Positions 1 through 9,329 of a DNA stretch of 64,000 nucleotides are shown here, one piece after another. Position 1 is the first letter of the stretch. The number at the start of each line of letters is the position of its first letter. Source of the DNA: Diphasiastrum complanatum (lineage: Eukaryota; Streptophyta; Lycopodiopsida; Lycopodiales; Lycopodiaceae); assembly GCA_029204225.1 (NCBI GenBank), contig CM055111.1:13539477-13603476 (forward strand), read 5' to 3'. The notes below the pieces were generated by a model that was not told the DNA's origin, did not search any database, and saw only the letters and a list, made by a program, of their open reading frames with translations. The translations under genes and the position numbers were made by a program.

Positions 1-342
1 AGTCGCCATTCCATAGTAATGCCTTATAATTTTTTAGAGCGGTTTGGTAATCTTGACTTCTTCATTATGATACATGTATTTTTCGCGATCCAAATGATAA
101 GATAACTTGTTTTTATGATAATTTATGATTTTAGGTCATGCTGGAGATTGTACCACACACGTGGGGGTTGGATCTTCATGTATATCAATAATATTTTATT
201 GCTCTTGACTGATGTGTGTAGAATTGCCAATCTAGATCAAGTTTTGTCATCTAGTTTTGCATTCAAGCTATAATCAATCAATCAATCCCTCTTGGGAGTC
301 ATTAATAGGCTCAAGTAAGTTTTAAAATATTGTACTTTACCA
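1..342 (+). mobile_element. LTR-C, 3' part (cut by window edge)
   Basis: This is the 3' end of a Copia-type LTR. It ends in CA at 341-342, directly before a perfect primer binding site. The same sequence recurs on the plus strand at about 46,195-46,538 and on the minus strand at 11,464-11,810. The upstream part of the LTR lies outside the window. Confidence 0.8.
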
Positions 343-354
343 TGGTATCAGAGC
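343..354 (+). other. Copia primer binding site (initiator tRNA-Met)
   Basis: TGGTATCAGAGC is the classic 12 nt primer binding site complementary to the 3' end of plant initiator tRNA-Met. Here it follows the LTR-C terminal CA with no spacer. The same site occurs at 11,452-11,463 (minus), 48,916-48,927, 59,085-59,096 and, with one mismatch, 46,539-46,550. Confidence 0.9.
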
Positions 355-770
355 GAGGTACAAGAGTTAATCATTGATCATTTATACAATCCAATTTTAG
401 CAAGTTTTTGGTGCTAAAAGCTAGAATTGGAGGGCCAACTTGAAGCTGATAGAAGGGGTGAAAATTTGGAGACCAAACTTGGTAAGGGTCAGATTCTGTA
501 CTATTCACACGTGTGGACAGCTCCGTACCTCAAAATAATCTTCATTTTTTATCAGATCCAAAGAATTTCATAGCGATTGATCTTGGTGAAGTTTTTGGTA
601 TTAGATTGGACTTAGTGTCATCAAATTTAATGAATTCAGACTGGGATAAAGCCCTCTAAAAGTGATTTATAGGTCTTGAAAAACCATCAAGAGGGAGGAG
701 TAAGTTTTAGCCATGTTTTTGTCCAAAAATTGTGAAAATTGACTTGATTTGATAAAGCTTGGATAGAATC
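355..770 (+). mobile_element. LTR-C element leader with broken short ORF
   Basis: This is the untranslated leader after the primer site. It is repeated at 46,551-46,930, 59,097-59,432 and, inverted, at 3,780-4,180 and 11,010-11,451. In the 11.1 and 59.2 kb copies it carries an open frame of about 85 codons. Here that frame is interrupted and lacks a stretch present elsewhere (the part encoding ARSRKRINVCMPLI). I recognise no gag motif in it. Confidence 0.6.
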
Positions 771-837
771 TCATCGCTCCTTATGACTCTCGGTTAGCAG
801 GGATTTTCTAAAGGAATGGGCCAAAACAATCTTACGC

Positions 838-1017
838 ATGATAATAGCCAACAAGCTGGAGCAGCTTATGGAGGAACAAGGTTTCTTGAGGGACGAGAAT
901 ATCAAGTTGGAAAGAGAGCTTCCCAAAAGAAAGGCATGCAACAGGACAATGTATGGGATGGTTATCGCATTCGGAAGCAGTTCAAGCGCAGGCAAACCTG
1001 CAACAAGTCGTGCTTGA
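838..1017 (+). pseudogene. Coiled-coil ORF fragment, possible retroelement gag
   Basis: An ATG-started frame of 59 codons encodes a strongly helical, charged segment (KLEQLMEEQGFLRDE, then NIKLERELPKRK) with heptad-like spacing. In the second copy (47,072-47,290) a neighbouring frame continues with another helical stretch (QQVVLENQNLKQQLFDL). This suggests one longer coiled-coil protein now broken by a frameshift. Coiled-coil N-terminal regions occur in retroelement gag proteins, and the position after an LTR and primer site fits gag, but no zinc knuckle or capsid motif is visible. A host coiled-coil fragment is the alternative. Confidence 0.35.
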
Positions 1018-1019
1018 GA

Positions 1020-2400
1020 ATCAAAACTTTTCGAGTTGTGTCCATGTGCATTTCTCCATATATGATATATTTGGCTTCCATACAATGTTGTTGTTGTGTT
1101 AGTTTGTTGAAAACCATGTTTTTGCATGAATGTCGTAAGATGGTTGGCATGATTGTTGCAAGCAAGCATATTGATATTGAAGTCTCCACGAGAATTAGTT
1201 TCACAATTTGATAAGTACTATTTAGATTGCAAGAAAAAGATATCATTGAAGTTTGAAGGGAAGAAGTACCATTTTTGAAGCCAATAAAGTTAAATTGAAG
1301 GAAGAAAGCAACCTTGAGTTCAACTTTTCATACAATATTGACCAAAGAGAGAAATTATCTAATATCAAAAGATCTCTGATATATCTATCTGCCGCAATGA
1401 GAAATCTTAAAAGTATTTTCACATGAATAAAATTCCATCATCAACTGCACAAAGTTGACATACACCTCAAAGTATACTATGTGAGAGCTTTGGCAAAGAA
1501 AAACATAGGCAAATCAGTTTGTTACCATTGATATATGCCAATTGAGGTATAATATGATAAATATCCCAAACTTTTTAGAATACGAGAGATTCCATAGATA
1601 ATGAGTTTTAGCTATGAGGCACACTCGTCTTTGGATAAACTCCCTTTTCAAACAAAAAACTATTGACAACTTTTTTAGATCCCTTCCTTCCCACTCCACG
1701 CAATCTTATCATTTGTGTCATTTGTGTCCTAAACTATCATGAAGAAGATTATTTGAGACTATATGATAACATTCTTCATTGTTACTTGGTGAATTTCACC
1801 TAACAGTTAACAAGAACAAAAAGCTCGCTTTTATATTTTCAATGGAAATCCCTGAGATTTTCCTTCTATATATGCCTTGGCCACTAATGTTTAACCTGAA
1901 TCTGCTCTCACAACCAATAGATGGTGCATGCAATGAAAAATAAATGCTATAGCTCATAGGCCTCATGTCAGTGAGTCAAATTTCACCTCCAAGTTCACAA
2001 TCAAGAAGTTGCATAAAGGTATTCAAGTGCCACCCTTTGAGTCTATGAAGGTTTGACAATCAATGGACTCACAAGGGCACACAATACAACTCTTCCTAAC
2101 CAAGTCACTTGAAATGTTTAACCCAAGATTTGATCATGGGATAGGATTTCAACTTTGTAGGGATAGTTGGCTCAATAATCAGTTCTATACTTCTAAGACC
2201 AACATCAATGAATCAGTGTGAGCTTCTATCATCTCATCTTCACATGGGTGAGGAGCCTTTTTTCTCTGAATATGCAAATATGTGCAACGTAGAGAAGCAA
2301 AAAGTCATTGGTTTTTAAAGCCTTTATGATGGCTATGTGGATCATGTGATGGAGATAATCCTGTTATACATGCTTATTCACGATCTTGAAATGTGAATGT
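1020..2400 (+). repeat. Dispersed repeat R1, copy 1
   Basis: This unidentified AT-rich sequence recurs nearly unchanged at 47,570-48,841 and 49,531-50,770 on the same strand, and its last part at 9,330-9,660. All frames are heavily interrupted. A weak gag-like phrase (FEGKKYHF) occurs near 1,250. Relative to the 47 kb copy, 311 bp are missing at 1,023-1,028, between two AAAACT hexamers. It is probably non-coding or decayed retroelement interior. Confidence 0.55.
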
Positions 2401-2860
2401 ATAAGGATTTGCCACCTATTTGCACAGAATATAGGATCTAGAGAAGTTTACAAGAACAGTGTCAAAATTTGTTGTACTTATTTGTTTCTAAGGACAATGT
2501 CCCAAATGGACCTGCAACTGATTACAATCTGATTAACTATACTGGAGTTTCTTATGCCACATACGTAGTAGTGTCTACATTGCGGATGTTAACCTATCAT
2601 AGGGATCTTCATAACACAAGAGTTGCACTTCAACTTTCTTTTTTTCCAAAATCTACCCAGTGCATTCAGATCTATAGTTGCTGCTAATTCTAGTATACCC
2701 CAAATCAATCAACCACATGTCCTTTTGATGCCCAACATAGTCAATAATACCTACAAAAGGTGTACACGTCAATCCCATAGAGGTTCAGATATCATGATAC
2801 CAGATGTGCATTTTAAAGCTAAAAGCATTTTTTGCATTTGATGTATAAGCAATAGTACAC
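2400..2860 (+). repeat. Dispersed repeat R2, copy 1
   Basis: Copies lie at 9,660-10,115 and 50,815-51,310 (same strand), at about 60,640-61,075 (inverted), and as a partial copy at 17,827-17,963. Two overlapping 72-codon frames stay open in several copies, but they carry no recognisable domain and probably persist because the copies are young. Confidence 0.6.
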
Positions 2861-3059
2861 TATCAACAGCAACACGCTCGACTCCGAATAGTCGAAGGCT
2901 CCTCACGTCCACTTGTTGTACTGTGCAACCACTTGGACAATGACAACAGCCGCCACAATCTACCCAAGACGACGCAACATCTCTATTCTCTTTTGTACAT
3001 ACATCTACACTAATGAAAATTATATATAGATGATGACCATTGTAATATACAATATGAGA

Positions 3060-3430
3060 AAATGATCAAAGATAGACACTATAGATGCTTTCACGCATCT
3101 ATTCTTGCTTTCAGGCTGATTGTCAGAAATAAGCTCATAGAGTTAGCTTCTTGAGCATGCGATTTTGTTCGCAATTGTCTTGTGCTCATAGCATCTATCT
3201 GACTTGTATTTTCATACATTCATTTGAATCAACTATTGTCTTGTTATTGCGTTCAGATCTTTGTCAGCGTTGCATGCTTTTGCTATTTCGTTTTATGTCT
3301 GACTCTCTTGTTGTTTTGTCTGACTGTTTTCTGTTCTCGCTTCTGCAAAGTGCAAACACATTTTCTTTGTGTTTGCCTACATGACCTATTGTGATCCGCG
3401 TAGTGTACGCACTGAGAAGATTTCCACCAC
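3060..3430 (+). mobile_element. LTR-D fragment, copy 1
   Basis: This sequence resembles the U5 half of the two Copia-A-related LTRs: a 'ttcgcaattgtcttgtgctc' block followed by the same order of T-rich blocks. It appears to be a third LTR subfamily. Other copies lie at 10,260-10,600, 18,180-18,313 (partial) and 60,130-60,480 (inverted). No terminal CA or target duplication could be placed. Confidence 0.5.
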
Positions 3431-3780
3431 CATCTCCCATAAAATTTATTCTCTCACTAGGTTAAAAAAGAAATCCACTAATGGACCCCATCTTCCTAAA
3501 GACTTGTATTATTGATGTACTTTTCACCCCTCCCTAAGTTATGTTCCAAAATTTGTCTCACTAGCTACTCACTTGATGTTCACAAAGACACAAGTGGCAA
3601 GATCCTCTTGATCTTTGTTCAAAAGAACACTTAAGAAGGATTCTACAAAACAATGCTCAAAAAATTGGAATTGATTTGAACCTTAAAAACTCACAAAGGT
3701 TTCACTTGTCTTTATCATCTCAAATTTTGCTTCTATCCCTCTCAATGGACTTCTAGCCATAGTTCTTACACTCCCTCACA
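3430..3780. repeat. Spacer repeat between LTR-D and inverted leader
   Basis: This non-coding AT-rich stretch is shared with 10,600-11,010 (same strand) and about 59,690-60,130 (inverted). It always sits between the LTR-D fragment and the LTR-C leader. No gene or motif was recognised in it. Confidence 0.5.
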
Positions 3781-4180
3781 AAGATGAAATGAAGATAAGA
3801 TGAGATTCTATCCAAGCTTTATCAAATAAAGTCAATTTTCACAATTTTTGGACAAAAAACATGGCTAAAACTTACTCCTTCCTCTTGATGGTTTTTCAAG
3901 AACTATAAATCACTTTAGAGGGCTTTATCCCAGTCTAAATTCATTAGATTTGATGACACTAAGTCCAATCTAATCAATGGCATAAAAACATTGATGCTTT
4001 TCCTAGATCTAGCATCAAAAAAACTCACCAAGATCAATCGCTATGAAATTCTTTGGATCTGATAAAAATGAAGATTATTTTGAGGTACAGAGCTGTCCAC
4101 ACATGTGAATAGTACAGAATCTGACCGTAACCAAGTTTGTTCTCCAAATTTCCACCCCCTTCTATCGACTTCAAACTGTT
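3780..4180 (-). mobile_element. Inverted LTR-C leader, LTR itself missing
   Basis: This is the reverse complement of the leader seen at 420-760. In the 11 kb copy the inverted leader continues through a primer site and a full LTR-C before Copia-A starts. Here those roughly 1.3 kb are absent, and the leader joins the Copia-A flank directly at about 4,177. Confidence 0.65.
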
Positions 4181-4780
4181 GTTCGACTCAAGGCCTAATT
4201 CAAATGTTCGTTAGCTTCATCTTCAAGACATCATGCTAGATTGTTTTGTTGTCTGATACTATGTTTGAAGCGCATCCCATCCATCTCTTGCCATTACATC
4301 ATCACTAATATGGGCATTGGAGCCTATCCTTCAGTAGTAGGTTTATTAAGGATAAGGCCTATTGTGCCCTCTTATCAAATGAACTCATATCAACAAGAGT
4401 TGTTGGTCATTACTCCACTTCTATCACAATGTCCCAAAACTCTTTCTCCATCAGATTGCTATTCATTTTATATTTTCAAATGCTATAGTTGGATACCCAT
4501 TCAATTTACTAGCTTCACCAAGTACAGATTCAGCCACTCCTACCATTTTTCCAAAAATAGCCCTTAATGCCACTTCTAATGGCTCACTGAATGCCTTTGA
4601 GAGTGATTGCAAGGTTTGCAAATCAACTTCAAGGCCCACTTGCTCGTTATTTTGTCCTAACAAGCCAAAAATAGCTCGGAATTGTCGAAACACTCCAATG
4701 TGGCATCATTGACTACCTTACTCTTGAAATGGTCTGATTAGACCTTTGATCTGCTTTCTCCTTGCAATCTGGCACTCACT
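4181..4780 (+). mobile_element. Copia-A upstream region (gag/protease position)
   Basis: This region precedes the pre-integrase and integrase of Copia-A and is shared with 12,690-13,315, 44,650-45,240 (inverted) and 57,630-58,260 (inverted). In the 13 kb copy one plus-strand frame is free of stops for 156 codons (12,902-13,369) and runs into the pre-integrase. No CCHC knuckle or protease DSG motif is visible. A competing minus-strand frame (4,463-4,693) is described separately. Confidence 0.45.
4463..4693 (-). other. Unidentified 76-codon ORF antisense to Copia-A
   Basis: The frame encodes a protein-like, helical sequence (LQTLQSLSKAFSEPLEVALR, then LGEASKLNGYPTIAFENIK). Its C-terminal 50 or so codons stay open and end at the same stop in the copies near 13.1 kb, 44.9 kb and 57.9 kb. 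The start end differs between copies because of a short insertion. I do not recognise the family. It may be chance, or a captured host exon. Confidence 0.25.
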
Positions 4781-5710
4781 ATGTTTAGGAGAAGTTGTAC
4801 TTATAGGGTACATTCATTTTTTGTCCTTAAACTAGAGAAAATCAGCTTTCGAATGAGCATAAATGTTCTAGACGTTGTTTTTTTTTTAGATATATGTGCT
4901 CCAATACAAACTCTTTCATTGCTTGATGCAAAGTATTTTATTGCCTTTATTGACGAATATTCCAGAAGAACAGTTGTTTATTTCATTAAAAAAAAATCGG
5001 AGGCTTTCAAAATATTTTGACAATTCAAAGAGCGTGTAGAATATCAAACTAGTAAATGAATTAAAGCACTGAAGGCCGACAATGGGGGAGAATACATCTC
5101 TTACGAATTCAAGGAGTATTGCCTTAACAACGACATTGAGCAACAATACATTACCTCCTATTTGCCTCATTCGAATGGTTTGCTCAGAGAAAGAATAGAA
5201 CCTTAGTCGAATCGGCAAAGTGTATGCTTTTCTATGTGACACTTCCGAAGTCCTTTTGGGTTGAAGCAGTTTCCACTACAGCCTGTATTCAGAACATATG
5301 TCCTACTAAAGGTCTCTCACACAAAACACCATATGAAGTTTGGAAAGGCTCCAAACCATCGTTATCAAACTTACAAGTTTTTGAATGTATCGCGTATGCG
5401 CAAATTCCACATGATCTCAAGAAGAAACTCGACTTCCAAAGTATCAACTCTATTTTCATCAGCTACACTACTTCAGATAAAGTTTATATATTGTATGATC
5501 ATGTCGAGTCGAAGATATTTACTAGTCGCGATGTCATCTTCATCGGAGATCAGTTTATCGACCTCAAATGTAAGGGCAAAGCTCATATAGCTGATTTCAA
5601 ACGGTAAGGGCAAAGCTCATATAGCCGAACTATCAGACTCTCCCAAATTATCGAACTTTCCAGTTCTCAAATCAACTATTCCTGTTGAAGGTCCTAGCTC
5701 ATCTACTCCA
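4781..5710 (+). pseudogene. Copia-A pre-integrase and integrase (copy 1)
   Basis: This is the integrase part of a Ty1/Copia polyprotein, which in an active element joins element cDNA to host DNA. Visible motifs in order: an integrase start (DICAP, then FIDEYSRRTVVYFIKKKSEAF), a second-aspartate block (ADNGGEYI), the HSNG block, and a C-terminal domain matching Copia (TPYEVWKGSKPS; FISYTTSDKVY; VIFIGDQFIDL). It is dead: TGA interrupts the frame after KIF and again before IKAL, and a small frameshift near 5,190-5,210 leads to a TAG. All five comparable copies share these lesions. The frame stops at LTR-N, which splits it. Confidence 0.85.
5706..5710. other. Target site duplication of nested LTR (left)
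   Basis: CTCCA lies directly before TGTTGG. The identical CTCCA follows the terminal CA at 6,745-6,749, a 5 bp duplication as produced by Copia integration. Confidence 0.9.
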
Positions 5711-5868
5711 TGTTGGATTATTCTTCATCCAACTATTTATCTAGGTCTACGGAATTTTTCATATCTTTATATGGTCTGCAGAATCACAAGTATTTTTACA
5801 CTACAGAAATACACGAAGTTTGGCAACAGCGTCGCATTTTCTCTCTCTACAAACCCGATAATGTCGCT

Positions 5869-6025
5869 TGTCAAGAATCTCGGGTAAGAATGTAGTGTCA
5901 AATTTTTTGCATTTTTCATTTGTCAAAAATTACGTGTAAAAAATGCAATGTCGCCTTTTTCGTATTTTTTGCCTGTCAAGAATTACGTGCAAAAATGTAG
6001 TGTCGCCTTTTTTGCATTTCTCGCC
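5869..6025 (+). promoter_or_regulatory. LTR-N U3 tandem repeats (3 x 52-53 bp)
   Basis: Units start at 5,869, 5,921 and 5,974, each beginning TGTCAA; a truncated fourth begins TGTCAC at 6,026. Units 2 and 3 carry AATTACGTG with an ACGT core, a type of site plant bZIP/bHLH factors bind. Position upstream of the TATA box fits an LTR enhancer array. Array length varies between LTR-N copies. Confidence 0.6.
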
Positions 6026-6146
6026 TGTCACAGACTATTTACGGCCAATTGTCACGCTTATCAGCAAGTTACTTTTGAAAAGAACTGGATGAATGCCAGC
6101 GAACACCAGCCAACTGGCAATCACATTTGACGGCCTTATTACTTAG

Positions 6147-6153
6147 TATAAAT
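6147..6153 (+). promoter_or_regulatory. LTR-N TATA box
   Basis: TATAAAT occurs in the context CTTAGTATAAATCAGCTG. The related 3' LTR has the same context at 8,460-8,466, which supports it as the real U3 promoter. Transcription would be expected to start about 30 bp downstream. Confidence 0.6.
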
Positions 6154-6744
6154 CAGCTGTTCGTACATTTCATTATCAAGGTACGATCAACATTGTGAAT
6201 TGTGAAGGAGTTGAGTGTTATTACACGACGCTTCCTACGCTCTCATCAAGCAGATTGTTCACAATCAGAAAGTATTGTTGTTAGTTCTCTATCAAGCTTT
6301 CAAGCTTGAAATCTCTTGAGCATTCTAGCTCAGTCTTTTAGAGATTTTAGAGTTGCTATTGCGCTAATGCTTATCGGCAGAGTTGCTTATTTCAGACTTA
6401 TTCTCAGTTACTTAGAGACAACTTTAGAGTGCGTGATTTCTATCCGCTATTGTCTTGCACTCATTAGCATCTGTTCTTGTTTTTCTGAATCAATATTATT
6501 TCCTTGTTGCATTCAGTTTGTGTCAGAATGCATGCATCTCTGTATTGCTTTTGTAACTGATATAAATTATCTGAGAATTCAATACTTTATGTTTGGCTAC
6601 GTAATTACTTTGTATCTAGCGAAAGCTAGTTGCTAAAGATTGGACATGATTTCCATCACTACTGCTTTGTTCAATTTTTGATAGGTGTACTCATGCATTG
6701 GAAGTAGGAAGTTTTCGCATTCTATTACTCACCTATTTTCGACA

Positions 6745-7506
6745 CTCCAGATGAACAACGTATTCCGAATCCCAAGAAGATGATGTTGCAGTTCAACGAC
6801 TACAGCATGATGAAAATAATCAACTTCGCTCAATTCCTAGAAGATCGACAAGAGTCAGCAGGCCACCTATAAGGTATATCAACAAGTCTGCAGCTTACCT
6901 TATCCAAGAGTCGACTACTGTCAAAGAGGCACTCAGTCAGCCCGATTTTGATCTTCGGAAAGAAGCCAGGGATAAAGAATACTCATCTCTCATCAAAAAC
7001 CAGACTTGGAGTATTGGCGAATTACCTGCTAGCAGAAATGTAGTCGATTGCAAATGGTTATTCAAAATCAAGTACAAGGCAGATGGAAGTATCTATCGAA
7101 GAAAGGCTCGATTTGTTGTCAGAGGATTTTCTCATGTCCACAACGTCAACTACACTGAGACTTTTAGTCACTAGTTAGTCATTTGCTACTGCAACAGATT
7201 TGGAAATAAATCAAATGGATGTACAGACAACATATCTTAATGGAGTTATCGAAGAAGACATTTACATTGTGCAACCCGAAGGTTACAATATCGAAGGTAA
7301 ACACAATCATGTATGTAAACTCCATAAAGCACTTTATGGCTTGAAGCAATCTGCTCGAGCATGGTTTCAAAGGATCAATACTTTCCTTATCGATCACGAC
7401 TATAAACTCAAAATCAAATGTCTACTTCAAGTTAGTGCACAACATTCTTTTGTTATCATCACTTTGTATGTGGACAACACATTGCTTTTCAGCAACAATA
7501 TCAATC
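6745..7506 (+). pseudogene. Copia-A reverse transcriptase (copy 1)
   Basis: This is the continuation of pol after the nested LTR. Copia RT blocks are readable across frames: [38 protein letters not shown]-like (EINQMDVQTTYLNGVIEEDI), MVQPEGY-like, KLHKALYGLKQSARAW and a YVDD-box variant (YVDNTLLFSNN). A net deletion near 7,170 brings in an in-frame TAG and removes the segment after TFS. The 19.2, 56.9 and 61.4 kb copies share this lesion. After the YVDN box the sequence jumps to the RNase H region, so the RT thumb is missing. Confidence 0.87.
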
Positions 7507-8115
7507 TAGTAAACTCTTATCAGAGTTTTGAGATATCTTCGAGCTACTATGGACTTTTGCATTCGTTATGGAGTAGTCGACAACAACAAACTCAATTTTC
7601 TCAGTGGTTATTCAGATGCAAGTTGGTCAGGAGATGTAGATACTTGTAAATCCACTTCTGGATTTACATTCTTCCTCAACACAGGTCTTATTTCAAAGAA
7701 CAATCGCAAGAAAACTTCGATAGCTCTATCTTCCATTGAATCAGAGTATATCACAGCCTCTCAAGCTACAAAAGAAGCAATATGGTTGAGAAACTTACTT
7801 TCAAATCTCAATCTGAATCAATATGCTCTGACAAGTTTATTCTGTGATAATCAAAGTGACATTGCTTTATCAACTAACCCTAGATTTCATTCTAAGACTA
7901 AGCACATTGAAATTGAGTATCACTATGTCAGAAGCAAAGTTCTCGACAAAGAGGTTGACTTGCAGTACTGTCGAACGCAAGATATGACATCAAATATTTT
8001 CACTAAAGCATTAAGCTTGGATGCACACAGAATTTTGTGCAAAACTAAGTTTGAAGGTCAAAGATTAAGGGAGAGTGTTGGATTATTCTACTATCTGAGT
8101 GGTTCAACCAAATAA
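7507..8115 (+). pseudogene. Copia-A RNase H (copy 1)
   Basis: From the ATG at 7,528 this frame is open for 195 codons. It covers the Copia RNase H, which degrades the RNA strand during cDNA synthesis. The acidic residues are readable in GYSDASWSGD, SSIESEYI and LFCDNQSDIA, followed by HIEIEYHYV and SNIFTKALS (usually ADLFTKAL). The frame ends inside the 3' LTR. It is the best preserved part of Copia-A, but the upstream join is a frameshifted deletion, so it is not part of an intact polyprotein. A near-identical copy lies at 63,330-63,936. Confidence 0.85.
8067..8075 (+). other. Polypurine tract
   Basis: AAGGGAGAG lies immediately before the LTR start TGTTGG. This is the expected plus-strand primer position of an LTR retrotransposon, and the 63.9 kb copy repeats it. 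Confidence 0.75.
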
Positions 8116-8951
8116 TCAATCTATAATCTTCATCCACTTTATTATCCAGTTCTACAGTTTTGCTAGTGTTTTCTATACAGCCTGCAGAACTACTCGAGAA
8201 TCGCTCACAGGTGGCTCCAACGTATCGGACATCATCCGACTTATCGATGATGACGATGACAAAAGTCGAAGACTTTGGCCATGTCGATGAAAGACAATTA
8301 TTGTTCCACTTGAATTGAAAGTAAAGACTTGTCCTAATCATGTCGCAAGTAAATTTTCAGGAAGTCCTAACTGTATGGATGCGAGCACGATATAACCAAC
8401 TAGCTATTGCAATTTGCGACCTGATTAGCTATCCTACTAGATGTGCATTAGTTGCTTAGTATAAATAGCTGATCATCATAGACTTTAATAACTCTCTATC
8501 TTTTAGAAAGTTTTTTTCAGAGTTCAATTAGAGTATTCCTCTTCGCGCTTATTCCTTATCAGCGGAAGTGCATTATACATACTTTCTAGTTACAAAAAGA
8601 TAACTTAGAGTACGCGATTTCTATCTGCAATTGTCTTGTGCTCATCATCATCTGATTTGTACATACTACTTGCTGAATTAATCTATCCTTCTTATTGTGT
8701 TCAATATTATGTCAAATTGTATGCATCTCTGTGATTGTTTGTAACTGATAAATCTCTTATACTTTATTGTTTGGCTACAAAATCACCTTACTGCTAACGA
8801 TTTCAAAGCTGGTTGCTAAAAGATTGAACATGACTTCTGTTATTATATTTTGTTCAATATTGATACGCGTACTCATGCATTAGGAAAGGAGGATAATTTC
8901 GTTGCGCTCGATAAGTCGCTTACTCACTTCTCTCCCTCTATTTTCCCATCA
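8076..8951 (+). mobile_element. Copia-A 3' LTR
   Basis: This 876 bp LTR starts TGTTGGATTATTC right after the polypurine tract and ends CCCATCA. It has a TATA box at 8,460-8,466. The start of a second copy is at 63,897, and part of an inverted copy is at 49,287-49,530 (there the terminus reads CCCAACA). The flank 8,952-9,035 is shared, inverted, with 49,200-49,286, so those two LTRs derive from one insertion. Confidence 0.85.
8460..8466 (+). promoter_or_regulatory. Copia-A 3' LTR TATA box
   Basis: TATAAAT occurs in the context GCTTAGTATAAATAGCTG, conserved with LTR-N. Confidence 0.55.
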
Positions 8952-9029
8952 GAATTTACATGATTAGGCATAGGGCTAAGCATCTAGACACGTGTCATCA
9001 CTTACAAGTGGTATTTTACATAGCTAGTA

Positions 9030-9300
9030 TTCTTTAATCTTTTTTGTCGTGAATTTATTCTTTCATGCACATTTTGGGCAAAAGATGCAAGTTTAAAAAG
9101 GTAAACTTTATTACGTGCACCTTCCAATACCCAACAATTGCAAAAAATAAAAATAAAAAAATAAAATAAATAAAATAAAAAAATGCACAAATTTTGCTTG
9201 AGAAAGCACATGTTTTTTCTGTAAAAATGTTTAAAGTGATTTTACCGCACAGAAAAAAATTATATTCTTTTGAGAAATAATCGGTTATTATATATAGGAT
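9030..9300 (+). mobile_element. Hairpin element H1, copy 1 (MITE-like)
   Basis: This short AT-rich non-coding element contains imperfect inverted arms at about 9,072-9,090 (TTTTGGGCAAAAGATGCAAG) and 9,115-9,135 (GTGCACCTTCCAATACCCAA). A second copy lies at 17,035-17,265. Its layout parallels H2 (15,300-15,560). Terminal repeats and target duplication were not resolved, so the MITE label is tentative. Confidence 0.45.
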
Positions 9301-9329
9301 TTGCCACCTATTTGCACAAAATATACAAA

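Larger units (their letters stand above)
5711..6744 (+). mobile_element. LTR-N, nested solo LTR, copy 1
   Basis: This 1,034 bp solo LTR runs from TGTTGGATTATTC to CGACA, sits in the same orientation as Copia-A and is bounded by a perfect 5 bp target duplication. It resembles the 3' LTR of Copia-A (8,076-8,951): the first 13 bases are the same, the TATA context is similar, and the end is similar ('gtactcatgcatt'). It therefore came from a sister Copia subfamily. It interrupts pol between the integrase tail and the reverse transcriptase. Copies in the same place occur at 14,207, 18,314 (partial), 42,731, 55,445 and 61,821. Confidence 0.93.

Noticed and set aside
343-354. tRNA-Met gene
   Set aside because: Only the 12 nt complementary to the tRNA 3' end is present, at the end of an LTR. 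No tRNA cloverleaf was found.
2469-2841. Two 72-codon ORFs in R2 repeated in several copies
   Set aside because: The frames overlap each other, have no recognisable motif and are kept only between near-identical copies.
4241-4567. 108-112 codon ORF (MFCCLILCLKRIPS...) at the Copia-A 5' end, repeated four times
   Set aside because: Cys/Ser/Phe-rich composition without gag or protease motifs; another plus-strand frame runs into the pre-integrase and a minus-strand frame looks more protein-like.
6316-6636. About 100-codon ORF in LTR-N, open in five copies (14,463; 18,396; 42,863; 56,035 region; 61,970 region)
   Set aside because: It lies in the U5 part of a non-coding LTR. Openness in several copies follows from their close common origin, and no domain is visible.
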